This document shows, one piece after another, positions 16,823 to 26,700 of a stretch of 64,000 nt of DNA. The stretch is from JBQDBK01 sp052090825 (GTDB lineage: Bacteria > Bacillota > Clostridia > Tissierellales > Peptoniphilaceae). The position numbers were made by a program, and so were the translations under genes. The first letter of the stretch is position 1. Each line of letters begins with the position of its first letter. Under the pieces are notes generated by a model. The model made no database searches. It was not told the DNA's origin and saw only the letters and a program-made list of their open reading frames with translations. Location of the stretch: positions 62,001 through 126,000 of the forward strand of contig JBQDBK010000002.1 in NCBI GenBank assembly GCA_052090825.1. The letters are read 5' to 3'.

Positions 16823-17501
16823 CGAATCTATACCCCAGTCCGCGAAGTGTCTTAATTAGAGATCCATATGGTCGGATAGACCTCCTAAGGAGCTTCATAT
16901 GTGTATCTAGTGTTCGATCATCACCCATATAATCATAACCCCATACTTCTGATAAAATTTTTTCTCTAGGTATAGCTATATTTTTATTTTTAATAAGGAA
17001 AAATAAAAGATCATATTCCTTAGGTGCCATATCCACTTGAATCCCATCAACAAAGACCTTATATGCTGTTATATCTACCTTGAATCCATTTTTTTCAAAT
17101 ACAATATGTTCACCCTCATCTTGGTTTACAGATTTATTTTTGTTTTCTCGTCTAAGAATAGCATTAATTCGAAGCATAATTTCTTTTGAAGAAAACGGCT
17201 TAACAACATAATCATCTATTCCAAGTTCAAATCCCAATATTTTATCATATTCTTCTCCTCGAGCAGATAACATAATTATAGGTATATCAGATGATTTGCG
17301 AATTTCCTTCACAGCAGAAAATCCATCGAGCTTAGGCATCATTATATCCATAATAATTATGTCGAATTTATTATTTTTAAAAGTTTCAACTGCTTCTAAA
17401 CCGTTACTAGCTTCTACCACTTGGTGACCTTCAAAAGTCGCATAACGTTTTATTACAGTACGAAGCCCAGCCTCATCATCACATATTAGAATTTTAGCCA
17501 T
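16815..17501 (-). CDS. OmpR/PhoB-family response regulator
   Basis: A 228 aa regulator. The receiver domain has the acidic pocket Asp8-Asp9, phosphorylation site Asp52 (IIIMDIMMPKLDG), a Ser/Thr in MLSARG and Lys in VKPF. The winged-helix domain (about 130-226) has the PKEYDLLFFL and DTHMKLLRRSI elements. It is the first gene of the two-component operon. Likely targets are the TTCAG direct repeats upstream of the secreted protein and of the VTC operon, because 11 bp repeats suit tandem binding by this family. Confidence 0.93.
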   Translation of the reverse strand: MAKILICDDEAGLRTVIKRYATFEGHQVVEASNGLEAVETFKNNKFDIIIMDIMMPKLDGFSAVKEIRKSSDIPIIMLSARGEEYDKILGFELGIDDYVVKPFSSKEIMLRINAILRRENKNKSVNQDEGEHIVFEKNGFKVDITAYKVFVDGIQVDMAPKEYDLLFFLIKNKNIAIPREKILSEVWGYDYMGDDRTLDTHMKLLRRSIRPYGSLIKTLRGLGYRFDG

Positions 17502-17568
17502 TATATGATCATTCCTTTCCCTAAATTTTGCTGTATATTATAAATTATAACATTAAGTAAGTGGAAAA

Positions 17569-17604
17569 AGCATGCTATTTCAAGCTTAAATAAAATAGCA
17601 TGCT
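17569..17604 (-). terminator. terminator of the VTC-DUF4956-CotH operon
   Basis: AGCATGCTATTT (17569-17580) pairs with AAATAGCATGCT (17593-17604). On the minus strand T's follow the stem. It separates the operon from the two-component genes. Confidence 0.8.
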
Positions 17605-17641
17605 AAAAAATAAAATTATATTAGATCTTATAATCTATATA

Positions 17642-19417
17642 TTAGTATTTATTTTCAAATTTCCATGCAAATAGTAATCCAAAGATTAGTACAAGCATTG
17701 AAACTCCAATAGAAATATTTTTTTTATTATCTACTTTTTGTTCCGCTGATAAATTTAAATTTGATCTATTCTCTGAAATTTTATCTTGATTATTTGGGAT
17801 GAAATTCTTTTTCTGCGTTTGGTTTCCTCTAGTATCAAGATTTCGGATATTTCTAGGAGGATTACCCCCTTCTTGAGCTTTTCCTAGCATTGAACTAGTA
17901 AGTAAAGATATATTTAAATCAACGGTTGGAATAAGACTATCAGCACTTTCATTTTGTTCCTCTGTAGTAGATGGAATAGTTCCATCTAGTTGTCTTTGGA
18001 TACTTTCTGCTCGAAGATTTCCAAGCTTAATAAAAGTAGGAAGTGCGGCCTTGTATTCTTCATAAGTTGAAAAAGCTGTAGCATCATTTTTTACGTAATT
18101 AGAAATTAAACTATCAAGTTCATTTATCTTTTCCTCAAATTTTCCATTTGAAAAATAACTATCTAGTAATTCTTGTAAATAACTATGATAACGCTCTAAG
18201 TATTCAGTGTTTTCAAATAGTTTTTCTATTAATGGTCTACTTGACATTTCAACATCACTTAGTGGAGTATCTATCGGAAAATTAACTACTGAAGAGGCAC
18301 TATTGTTTTGAAATCCACCCCAAGCCTGATTATAATCCCATGGCAATATTGTAAGTTTGCCTTCATTTTCGTAAATATAATAATTTTGAGCCATACTAGA
18401 GCTATAGCTGTCTAGATTAACAACCAAGGTATGAGCTGCTAAATAACGTAAAATTTGATCTATGTCATAATAAGTTTCAAGTTCTTTTCCCTTTGAAAGA
18501 GCATCTATTGCTTCTATAACATTCTGAAAATCACTTTTTGTTCCTTCTCCTACTACATTTTCAAAAATAGAAGGATAGCTTTCTATATTATTATCTGTAT
18601 ATTCAAGACTACCACCTGAGCTACTTTCCTCATCTTTTCCTATATTCATCTGAGGACGAAACCTATTATCAACTACATCGTTAGTTATATTTATATTATT
18701 CTTAGGCTTAGGGGGAATATTTTCTGCTTGGTCACCTCGTAAATCATCTTGTTTGTTAATTGTCTGATTTTCACCTTTTTGTTTCACTTTTTCCGTATTC
18801 TTAACATTATAGAGCATTCCAGATGTATCACTAAAGACACGTTGCTCGTAACTTTTATTATATGATTCTACTGCAAGATATAATCCCCAATCTTCTCCAT
18901 TTACTTTTATGTCTGTATATCCAAATTTAGGAGCATCTACCCCAATTTCTTCCATTAATTCATATGAAACGTATTCTTTCATATAAGTAGTATCTGTCAT
19001 CATATTATTCACTACAAAACTTTCTAAGCCAAAGCAAGTTTGACCTTTGATGTATTCATCAAATTTAAGTTTAAAACTGTATCTATCACTTTCTGAATTC
19101 ACTACTTGTGTTAAACTTGAATTACCTTTAGATCGAATCCCTACATTTTGAAATTTTGTACCATTTACAATTACATCAACCATAATATATTGCTCATTTA
19201 TAGCATTTTCAAGCATTTCCTGCCAGTCTTTTTCGTCTGATATTATTTCAATAGAGATAATATCTTCTCCGAAAATTTCAGTTTCATACTCTAATTCAGT
19301 TTTTAACATTGCATCTGTATTTTGTTTATTTCCAATTACAACAAATACAATACTAATAAGCAATGAAAGGGATAGAGCTAGAGTAACAATTATATTTATT
19401 TTTTTGCTCTCTATCAT
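17642..19417 (-). CDS. CotH-type protein kinase-like surface protein
   Basis: A 591 aa protein with an N-terminal membrane segment (about 8-28), a CotH kinase domain and a C-terminal membrane segment (about 565-587). Visible family motifs are GIRSKGNSSL, NNMMTDTTYMKEYVSYELM and ILPWDYNQAWGG, the last holding the catalytic Asp-rich loop. A long low-complexity insert (about 215-270) splits the domain, and a Pro/Asn-rich stalk precedes the anchor. CotH of Bacillus spores phosphorylates coat proteins; homologues next to VTC and DUF4956 act at the cell envelope with unknown targets. Confidence 0.85.
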   Translation of the reverse strand: MIESKKINIIVTLALSLSLLISIVFVVIGNKQNTDAMLKTELEYETEIFGEDIISIEIISDEKDWQEMLENAINEQYIMVDVIVNGTKFQNVGIRSKGNSSLTQVVNSESDRYSFKLKFDEYIKGQTCFGLESFVVNNMMTDTTYMKEYVSYELMEEIGVDAPKFGYTDIKVNGEDWGLYLAVESYNKSYEQRVFSDTSGMLYNVKNTEKVKQKGENQTINKQDDLRGDQAENIPPKPKNNINITNDVVDNRFRPQMNIGKDEESSSGGSLEYTDNNIESYPSIFENVVGEGTKSDFQNVIEAIDALSKGKELETYYDIDQILRYLAAHTLVVNLDSYSSSMAQNYYIYENEGKLTILPWDYNQAWGGFQNNSASSVVNFPIDTPLSDVEMSSRPLIEKLFENTEYLERYHSYLQELLDSYFSNGKFEEKINELDSLISNYVKNDATAFSTYEEYKAALPTFIKLGNLRAESIQRQLDGTIPSTTEEQNESADSLIPTVDLNISLLTSSMLGKAQEGGNPPRNIRNLDTRGNQTQKKNFIPNNQDKISENRSNLNLSAEQKVDNKKNISIGVSMLVLIFGLLFAWKFENKY

Positions 19418-19441
19418 ATTTACACCTCATATTTTAATATA

Positions 19442-20119
19442 CTAGACACTGTATTCTCCATTGTAGCTTACAAGACAAGCATTATTCACACCATCTACTG
19501 TAAGTAATTCATTAAGGAAATTTGCTGACATATCTAAAAGTTTAACTTCGATAGTAAGTTCAATACCATTATTAGAAACTGTTTTTGCTTTAATTAAGTT
19601 TTTCTTTGTTTTTTCTCTTATCATTGCCATACAATTACTTTCGGCTTTATCATTTTCAAGATTAAGTACTACTATATATGGTGTATCTTTACTCTTTCTA
19701 TTAACAAATATTAACAGAACGACTCCTATAAAAATGGATCCTATTATTCCTAATGGAAATAGTCCTGCTCCAATTACAATTCCTGCAGAAATAGCCCAAA
19801 ATAAGAATGCTATATCAAGAGTTTCTTTTACAGCAGTACGAAAACGAACGATAGATAGGGCACCTACCATACCAAGTGATAAAATAATATTGGAAGTTAC
19901 CGCAAGTATAATTAAGGTTGTAATTAGTGTCATGGCTATAATAGAAACACCAAAAGAAGCTGAATACATAACTCCTGCAAATGTCTTTTTATATACAAAA
20001 AATATAAATAATCCAATAGCAAAGGAAAGAAGCATAGCAAGTCCTACATCCATTATGGAAAACTCTGCCGCCTTTTCTAAAAAACTTGATTTAAAAATAT
20101 CATTAAATGTCATTATCAA
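19442..20119 (-). CDS. DUF4956 membrane protein
   Basis: A 225 aa protein with four likely membrane segments in the first 150 residues and a soluble C-terminal ACT-like tail (about 150-225). The GALSIVRFRTAVK stretch between segments is characteristic of DUF4956. The gene lies 11 bp after the VTC gene and 24 bp before cotH. Fixed association with VTC polymerases suggests a channel or scaffold for polyphosphate synthesis or export, which is inference. Confidence 0.88.
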   Translation of the reverse strand: MIMTFNDIFKSSFLEKAAEFSIMDVGLAMLLSFAIGLFIFFVYKKTFAGVMYSASFGVSIIAMTLITTLIILAVTSNIILSLGMVGALSIVRFRTAVKETLDIAFLFWAISAGIVIGAGLFPLGIIGSIFIGVVLLIFVNRKSKDTPYIVVLNLENDKAESNCMAMIREKTKKNLIKAKTVSNNGIELTIEVKLLDMSANFLNELLTVDGVNNACLVSYNGEYSV

Positions 20120-20130
20120 TTACCTCCATT

Positions 20131-20811
20131 TTATATAATTCTTGTTGTTGCATACTTTGAAAAAGCAGTACTTTGCCTACTTGAAAGAGAAACTATACCT
20201 CTAATTATCTCAGGAAGAAAATTATCATATTTTACTTCTAAAATGTAAACCCCTGAAATAGGTATAGGAATATATTCAGCATTTAAAAAATCATCGACAT
20301 TGTAACTTGTGCGAATATCATAGTCTATGGTTATACGAACATTTCCCATAGGGTAGATAAAAGCTTCCCGATTATAATCAACTATATTTTTGGGTCTGAG
20401 TTGTTCGTAGTTCATTTTTGTATATAATTCTAGACAAAGAGGACTACCATTCTCCTTTAGTACCTTACGGTCTCCATGTATCAATCTCTCACATTCGTCT
20501 TTTTTTATAATTGTAGTCTCTTTAAAACAAATTCCTTTAATTTTACTCTTTTTTTCCAACTTAATAAAGGATGAGTTATTATCATATAAACGTAATCGGA
20601 ATTTCTCACGATTGTTTATTCCATCAATTTTTTCTTTTAATGCTTTATCATTATAATTATCAAAATAGAGACTTTTAACTCTATAACCATTCTCATCTTT
20701 ATTATTTTTATCACGATGAGTTACATATGAAAGCCTTGATTTAAGCTGCAATATATCGGCATAGTTTATATAATGCTTCAACTCATGTCTACCATTAGAT
20801 TTATTCATCAT
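20131..20811 (-). CDS. polyphosphate polymerase, VTC domain
   Basis: A 226 aa stand-alone VTC domain of the tunnel-fold (CYTH-like) superfamily. Visible parts are RHELKHYI at the N-terminus, YRVKSLYFDN, the basic strand REKFRLRLYD, IKLEKKSKIKG, and YILEVKYD..PEIIRGIVSL near the end, giving the basic tunnel and acidic metal site. Homologues make polyphosphate from ATP at the membrane. It is the first gene of a three-gene operon with DUF4956 and CotH. Confidence 0.88.
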   Translation of the reverse strand: MMNKSNGRHELKHYINYADILQLKSRLSYVTHRDKNNKDENGYRVKSLYFDNYNDKALKEKIDGINNREKFRLRLYDNNSSFIKLEKKSKIKGICFKETTIIKKDECERLIHGDRKVLKENGSPLCLELYTKMNYEQLRPKNIVDYNREAFIYPMGNVRITIDYDIRTSYNVDDFLNAEYIPIPISGVYILEVKYDNFLPEIIRGIVSLSSRQSTAFSKYATTRII

Positions 20812-20855
20812 TTTTTACTCCTTTTTTTAATATAGTTTAATCGTAAAATATTAAA

Positions 20856-20893
20856 CTGAAGTTAAAATGTTATCTAACTGAACTTTGTCTGAA
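20856..20893 (-). promoter_or_regulatory. response-regulator boxes before the VTC operon
   Basis: Read on the minus strand, TTCAG starts at 20893, 20882 and 20860, giving offsets 0, 11 and 33. This is the same arrangement as upstream of the secreted repeat protein (14697, 14708, 14730). A weak TACGAT -10 follows at the corresponding distance. Confidence 0.55.
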
Positions 20894-21838
20894 TTTATTT
20901 TAAAATAAAAAGGAATAAATTTTATCAAAATATAAGTTGATAGGTGGACGTACATCAGTGATAGAAAAGATATATCTCTCCAAAACAAATTTGTTTGCAG
21001 AATATGTCTTGGATAAATCAGAGGTTATTGAGATATTTAGTTGGAATGTAGAGTAAGCAATTACAATGTTTAATTTACTGAACTCAGATAGGATTTATTT
21101 ACTAGACGCTAATATCATTTCTGTAAAATTATATTCTAGTTCTGGAGATGACTGTGAGGATTTCAATGTCAAGTGGTCTTAATTAAAGAAAATCATTCTA
21201 GGACTTGAAGAAAGTAAAGTGACTGATATTGATTGAATTTTGATGTAGCACATATATATTAAAAAAGTATAGGATAGGGAATTCATTTCAGAAAAAGCTT
21301 TTGTCAATTTGAATACTCCTTGGTCAAGAAGATACTATACAGGAGGAAATAAAAAAATTTAGAAAAGCCACTAAAACTTATCGATCAATAACTTAAAATT
21401 TCAAAGATTTGGTCTGAGATTGAAGATTATTAAATTATTGAATTATGCTAAAAATTCTCAGTATATTTTTCTTTAAAGGATAAAGTAGACTATTCTTTTT
21501 CATAATATTTACTTTATAATCAATATTATTTTCTCTCTTATTAATATATTCAGATTTTGTTTCCTTATCAGCTAATTCTTTATTTAAGAAGATCTTAATA
21601 TATATATAAAATATTATACAGTTTCAATTTAAGATTTATATTTTTACTTTATATTTTATTAAATAATTTTAGGACTTATTTGTTATTTATAGTATAATTA
21701 AGTAGGATTTTATTATATTATTTTATTTTTTTTTAATATTATTTGTGAACATGGTGTATAATAATTTGTCGGGTAATAAAATATTCTATAATTAAGTTTA
21801 TGGTTAACCTAATTTAGAATTTATAGGAGGCATGAAAA
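20894..21838 (+). other. intergenic region with decayed reading frames
   Basis: Short broken frames are visible, for example GGRTSVIEKIYLSKTNLFAE from about 20943 and VKLYSSSGDDCEDFNVKWS ending near 21182. They look like leftovers of one or two genes that I cannot name. From 21430 on the DNA is very AT-rich, with no gene. Confidence 0.5.
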
Positions 21839-23026
21839 TTGAACATTATGTTAAAATTAGCTATATTATTAGCTTTTGGTATATTTGGAGAAAGAGTAGC
21901 AACTAAGGTGAAAGTACCTAATGTTACTTGCTATCTTTTATTCGGTTTAATATTAGGACCATCTTTTCTGGGGATAGTAGACGATTCAGATGCTGAAATC
22001 ATACATTTTATAAATGAATTAGCTCTTTCTTGTATAGCCGTTTCAATAGGAGGAGAGTTTTTACTTTCCGAAATGAAAAAAGTTGGCAAGTATGTTTTTG
22101 CAATAACTTTTGGAGAGGTGCTAGGAGCAGTATTGATTGTATTTTTAGTAATGTATTTTATTCTGGGTAAATCTTTTGCTTTTAGTATTGTGATGGGAGC
22201 AATGTCAGCTTCTACAGCTCCAGAAGGTACAATGATGGTCATGAGGCAGTATAGGGCTTATGGACCTTTAAGTAAAACAATCTTGCCAGTTGCTGCTTTA
22301 GATGATGCTCTTGGAATTATGGTTTTTGGACTATCTATGAGTCTAGCAAAAATAAGCATGGGTTCTCAAAATGTAAGTTTTATTAAGATGTTGGGTCTAC
22401 CACTAGTTGAAATAATAGGGTCTTTAATTTTAGGGCTTGTAGTTGGATTCTTACTTTCATTTATTGTTGAACGTGTAAAAAATAAAGAGGAATTATTATC
22501 TATAACATTATGTGTTATAATAGCTACAATAGGAATTGCTAAGTACTTTAATGTATCGCATTTGTTAGCTAACATGATGGTTGGGGCAGTAGTAGTAAAT
22601 AGGTCAAGAAAAGCTAAAACAATATTTAGGACTATAAATGACTTTACTCCACCAATTAATATATTATTCTTTACTTTTGCTGGAGCATCTTTAAATTTAT
22701 CAGTATTGGCATCTATAGGTATGGTGGGTATTGTTTATGTTTTATCAAGAGCAGCTGGTAAAATACTAGGAGCTTCTTTAGCATCTTACAAAGTTAAGGC
22801 TGAGGATGTAGTAAAAAAATATCTTGGTATAGCTTTGCTTCCTCAAGGAGGAGTTGCTATTGGACTTTCGATGATTGTAAGTCAACAACTGCCTGAGTTC
22901 AGGAGTGAAATAGTAACTTTGATACTTTTTTCAGTCTTGGTATTTGAAATAACAGGACCTATCTTAGCAAAATTTGCAATTACTAAAGCTGGAGAGATTA
23001 ATGGAATGGATAAGAAAACAATTTAA
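21839..23026 (+). CDS. CPA2-family monovalent cation/proton antiporter (copy 1)
   Basis: A 395 aa protein with about 12 membrane segments, KefB/NhaS-like, no C-terminal RCK domain. TTG 21839 is 8 bp after AGGAGG; the paralogue at 36694 starts the same way. The conserved ion site ALDDALG and LPQGGVAIGLSM are present. Where copy 2 has TAPAGT, this protein has TAPEGT, putting an acidic residue inside a membrane helix. A PII-like gene follows after 13 bp and may regulate transport. Confidence 0.9.
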   Translation: MNIMLKLAILLAFGIFGERVATKVKVPNVTCYLLFGLILGPSFLGIVDDSDAEIIHFINELALSCIAVSIGGEFLLSEMKKVGKYVFAITFGEVLGAVLIVFLVMYFILGKSFAFSIVMGAMSASTAPEGTMMVMRQYRAYGPLSKTILPVAALDDALGIMVFGLSMSLAKISMGSQNVSFIKMLGLPLVEIIGSLILGLVVGFLLSFIVERVKNKEELLSITLCVIIATIGIAKYFNVSHLLANMMVGAVVVNRSRKAKTIFRTINDFTPPINILFFTFAGASLNLSVLASIGMVGIVYVLSRAAGKILGASLASYKVKAEDVVKKYLGIALLPQGGVAIGLSMIVSQQLPEFRSEIVTLILFSVLVFEITGPILAKFAITKAGEINGMDKKTI

Positions 23027-23039
23027 GGAGTAGTGTATC

Positions 23040-23399
23040 ATGGAAGTATTATTTTTAATATTAAACAAAACAGAATATTTAGATGATATTTTAAATGGGT
23101 TTGTAAGCATAGGTATCAAAGGTGCTACAATACTTGATTCAGAAGGGATGGGGCATGCTCTAGTAGAATCTCAGAATTATGACAGACCTTTCTTTGGGTC
23201 CTTTAAAAGTCTCTTAAAGTATAACAGACCTTATAATAAGGTTGTTTTTACAGCTGTGGAAAAAGAGTTAGTACCATCTGCGATTAAGGTTATAGAGGAT
23301 ATACTAGGGGATTTAAGTAAGCCTGGGGTTGGTCTTGTATTCACTATGCCAATTAGCAATATTTATGGTATAACTAAGTTGCAAAATGAAGATAATTAA
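23040..23399 (+). CDS. PII-like regulatory protein
   Basis: A 119 aa ferredoxin-fold protein of PII/CutA type: MEVLFLILNKTEYLDDIL, GIKGATILDSEGMG, then the loop region with FGSFKSLLKYNRPYNKVVF, and a second half ending LVFTMPISNIYGI. No uridylylation Tyr of GlnB type is evident. Its place 13 bp after the antiporter suggests it senses a nucleotide or ion and gates that transporter, as inference from neighbourhood. A few codons of the same gene survive after antiporter copy 2. Confidence 0.75.
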   Translation: MEVLFLILNKTEYLDDILNGFVSIGIKGATILDSEGMGHALVESQNYDRPFFGSFKSLLKYNRPYNKVVFTAVEKELVPSAIKVIEDILGDLSKPGVGLVFTMPISNIYGITKLQNEDN

Positions 23400-23411
23400 A
23401 GAAATAAGATA

Positions 23412-23450
23412 GGGTTAGAGAATTTTTAAAATTTTCTAGCTCTATTTTTT
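23412..23450 (+). terminator. probable terminator
   Basis: AGAGAATTTT pairs with AAAATTTTCT and is followed by CTCTATTTTTT, just after the PII-like gene. Confidence 0.55.
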
Positions 23451-23550
23451 ATTTAAATATAATTATAGAAAAGTTTTTAGTTAATGAAATTATTAAAATA
23501 TAGATTTTACTACTTTATTAGTTGAAATTAATTAATTTTATAGAACTAAA

Positions 23551-23620
23551 AATTATATAAATAAAGAATCTATAGACTCTAGAAAAATCTAGAATTTATA
23601 GATTTTTTATTTATATAATT
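23551..23620. repeat. 33 bp imperfect inverted repeat
   Basis: Arms 23551-23583 and 23588-23620 (opening AATTATATAAATAAAGAATC) pair nearly throughout across AAAA. It could be a terminator or a small mobile palindrome. It lies between the antiporter unit and the Fur box. Confidence 0.65.
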
Positions 23621-23690
23621 TTAAAATTTAAAAAAAAACGATAAAAAATAAAAAAATTTTGAAGAGATGAAGAGTATACTAAATTAGGAA

Positions 23691-23705
23691 TGATAGTCAT
23701 TATCA
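23691..23705. promoter_or_regulatory. Fur box upstream of the surface protein operon
   Basis: TGATAGTCATTATCA matches the 7-1-7 Fur consensus TGATAATNATTATCA with one mismatch. A TATACT sequence at 23675-23680 may be the -10, so the box would cover the start of transcription. This predicts iron-repressed expression of the next two genes. Confidence 0.75.
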
Positions 23706-23785
23706 AAACGATCTTATATATGGAGGTGTATTTTTTACTTTTTCAAGAAAATAAAAACAATATGTAAAACAAAAGGAGGATAAAT

Positions 23786-26700
23786 TTGGAGAAGATATAC
23801 AAAAGATTGATGTGTTTTATGTTAGCTATGATACTAATATTATCAAGTAGTGGAAATCTATTTGCACAAGTTTATGAGGCTAAAGATAAAAAAGAAAAAA
23901 ACACAAGTATAAGCAAGGAAATTTTAAAGGATAAATTCCCTCTTTCAAGAGCTTATTTAAATAAAGAGTTAAAAGACACAGATAGTTCTGAAAAGATTTA
24001 TGTTTTACAATTTAAGGATGGACATAAAAAGGAAATGTTAAATAAGTTAAGAGCTATTGAAGGATTAGAAATTAAGTATCAATATGATTCGATTTTTGAA
24101 GGAGCTTCAGTAAAAGTAAAAGCTAATAAAATAAGCGAAATCCGAGATATGGATGGAATAAAAAATATTCAGGAAAATGGTACTTTTATTCCTCAAATGG
24201 TATCAGCGAAGAAGCTTACAAAAATAAAAGAGGCTGTAGATTACAATGAAGAAATGATAAAAAATCTTTCGGAAAGTGAAAGAAATAAAAGAAAACTTGA
24301 TGGAAGAGGTACTATAGTTGCAGTTATAGATTCGGGCATTGATATTGGGCATGAGGCCATGAAAATTGATGAAAATGCTAAGCCTTATATGAAATATAAA
24401 AATCCTGACCCAGGATTTACAGATAAAGTGCCACATGGTTTTAGCTATGTAGGTGGTGGGAATGATCTAATGGATAAGGTTGTAGCTGGACATGGTATGC
24501 ACTGTGCTGGAATTATTGCAGGAAACAACGAAAAAGTAAAGGGTGTTGTACCAAATGCCCAGCTATTTTCCTATAGAATTTTTTCAGATCAGTACTATGG
24601 AGATAATGATGCTTTATATGAATTTGGTGGAGATGATTCGGTTTATCATGCTATAGATGATGCTGTTAAAAATGGAGCTGATGTAATAAGCATGAGTATA
24701 GGTCAAGCCGGCAATGGATATGCTGGAGATTTATACTATGAAACAGTAAATAGAGCTACTAAAAAAGGAGTAGTTGTGGTATCTGCAATTGGAAATTATG
24801 GATCTGCTTCTTCTGACAATACTTTTGATAACAATCCAATTAATGAACTTGGAATAACAGATACAAGTGCAATGACCTACTACTCGGGAATAGGAAAAAT
24901 ACTTGCTGTAGGTTCAGTAACTAATACAGGAAGAGAAGCTAGAGTCATTAAAATAGGAGATAAAAAGTATCCTTACACTACCTTAGGATCTCTTGATTCA
25001 AATAAGATTTCTATGGAGAGAAATAAGGGAGAAAGTCAATTTGTATTTGTAGGTCACGGACGTGAATCAGCTTACAAAGGACTTGATGTAGAAGGTAAAA
25101 TTGTAGTTTCTCTACGAGATGGAGCTAGAAATAAAGGAAGTAAAGTTGTAGAGAAAATTGAAATTGCTAAGGATAAAAAAGCTAAGGGAATTATAATAAT
25201 GAATTCTCCTATTGCCTATAGTAGAGATGTATGGGAAGAATATCCAATAACAAGTTATGAAAATGACCCATCTATGTCAGAGCTTGTTAAAGATGGTAAA
25301 ATTTGGGCAATAAGTGTAAACGGTAATGATGGAGAAAAAATTAAAGAATTATCAAATAAGGGAAGTTTTGATGTGGATTTCCCTGAAGAACTTATAAGTG
25401 CTCCGCTAGCTTCAGAAGTTAGGCTATCTGGATTTTCAGGCTGGGGTCCCAATGCAGAGCTTGAATTGAAACCAGAAGTAGTTGCACCTGGAGAAAATAT
25501 ATATTCTACTATGAATAGAAATAGATATGGGTATATGTCTGGAACATCCATGGCAACACCTCACGTATCAGGTATAAGTGCAATGCTTGTTCAAAAGGTA
25601 AATGAAATAATAAAAAATCCATATTTCAAGGATATTGGGAAATCTGATACAAATAAAATTCTTATTATGAATACAGCTCAGCCTTTAAAAGATTCTATTA
25701 ATACTAAATTTGAAGTGTCTCCAAGGAGACAAGGAGCAGGAATGATAAGAGCTGATAAAGCAATGATGAATGATGTATTTGTTACACATAATAAAAAAGC
25801 TTCTGTTGAATTAAAAGATTTTAAAGAAAATACAAAAATATTTAAGCTAAGACTAGATAATATATCAAATGAAGATAAGAGTTTTAAAGTTAATTTTAGT
25901 GATGTAATAGGCGAAGATGTAAAAATAGAAGAAAAATTGTTACTCAAAGCAGATAAGATAAAAACTGGAGAATTTACAGATACCTTTGATAAGGAAAATG
26001 TAAAAATAAGTGTACCAGTAAAATTAGAAAATTCTAGTATTTCAACTGATAAAGAAATAGTTACTGTTCCAAGAAATTCTAATATAGAATTAAGTGTTAC
26101 TTTAAATACTCCAGGAGTAGATAAACATTTTGTAGAAGGATATATTTACTTTACTTCTGAAGATGAAAGTAAGTATCCAAGCATATCAATTCCTTATTTT
26201 GGATATAAAGGAGATTGGCAAGAAGGTCCTATTATAGACAAACCTATGTGGGAAGAAGGATCTATATACAAACATACTACAGTTGTAGGCTTAAAGCCAG
26301 ATGATGGACATGGAGAAGATATTGAATATAAGATACTTGGAGTAGATGAAAAAGCTTACCCTGAAAAACGTAGAGAATTTTATGGTGGTTATGAAATGGT
26401 GCCAGATGAAGAACATTTAAAAGATGGATATATGGTAGATCCGGATAAAATAGCTTTTTCAGTTGGGTTTATGGCTGCTGAGCCAAAAAAAGTTACACTT
26501 AGAATGGTTGCTTTAAGAGAAGTAAAAGATTTAGAAGTTGCAATTTTAAATGATAAAAAAGAAGTTGTAAGAGTTGTTTCAAATTCACACAATTATAGAA
26601 AACAAATTAATAATGTAAGATATGAAAGCGAATGGCAAGCTAAGGTATTCCATAGACCAAATGTATTATTTACTTGGGATGGAACTATATATAATCCTAA

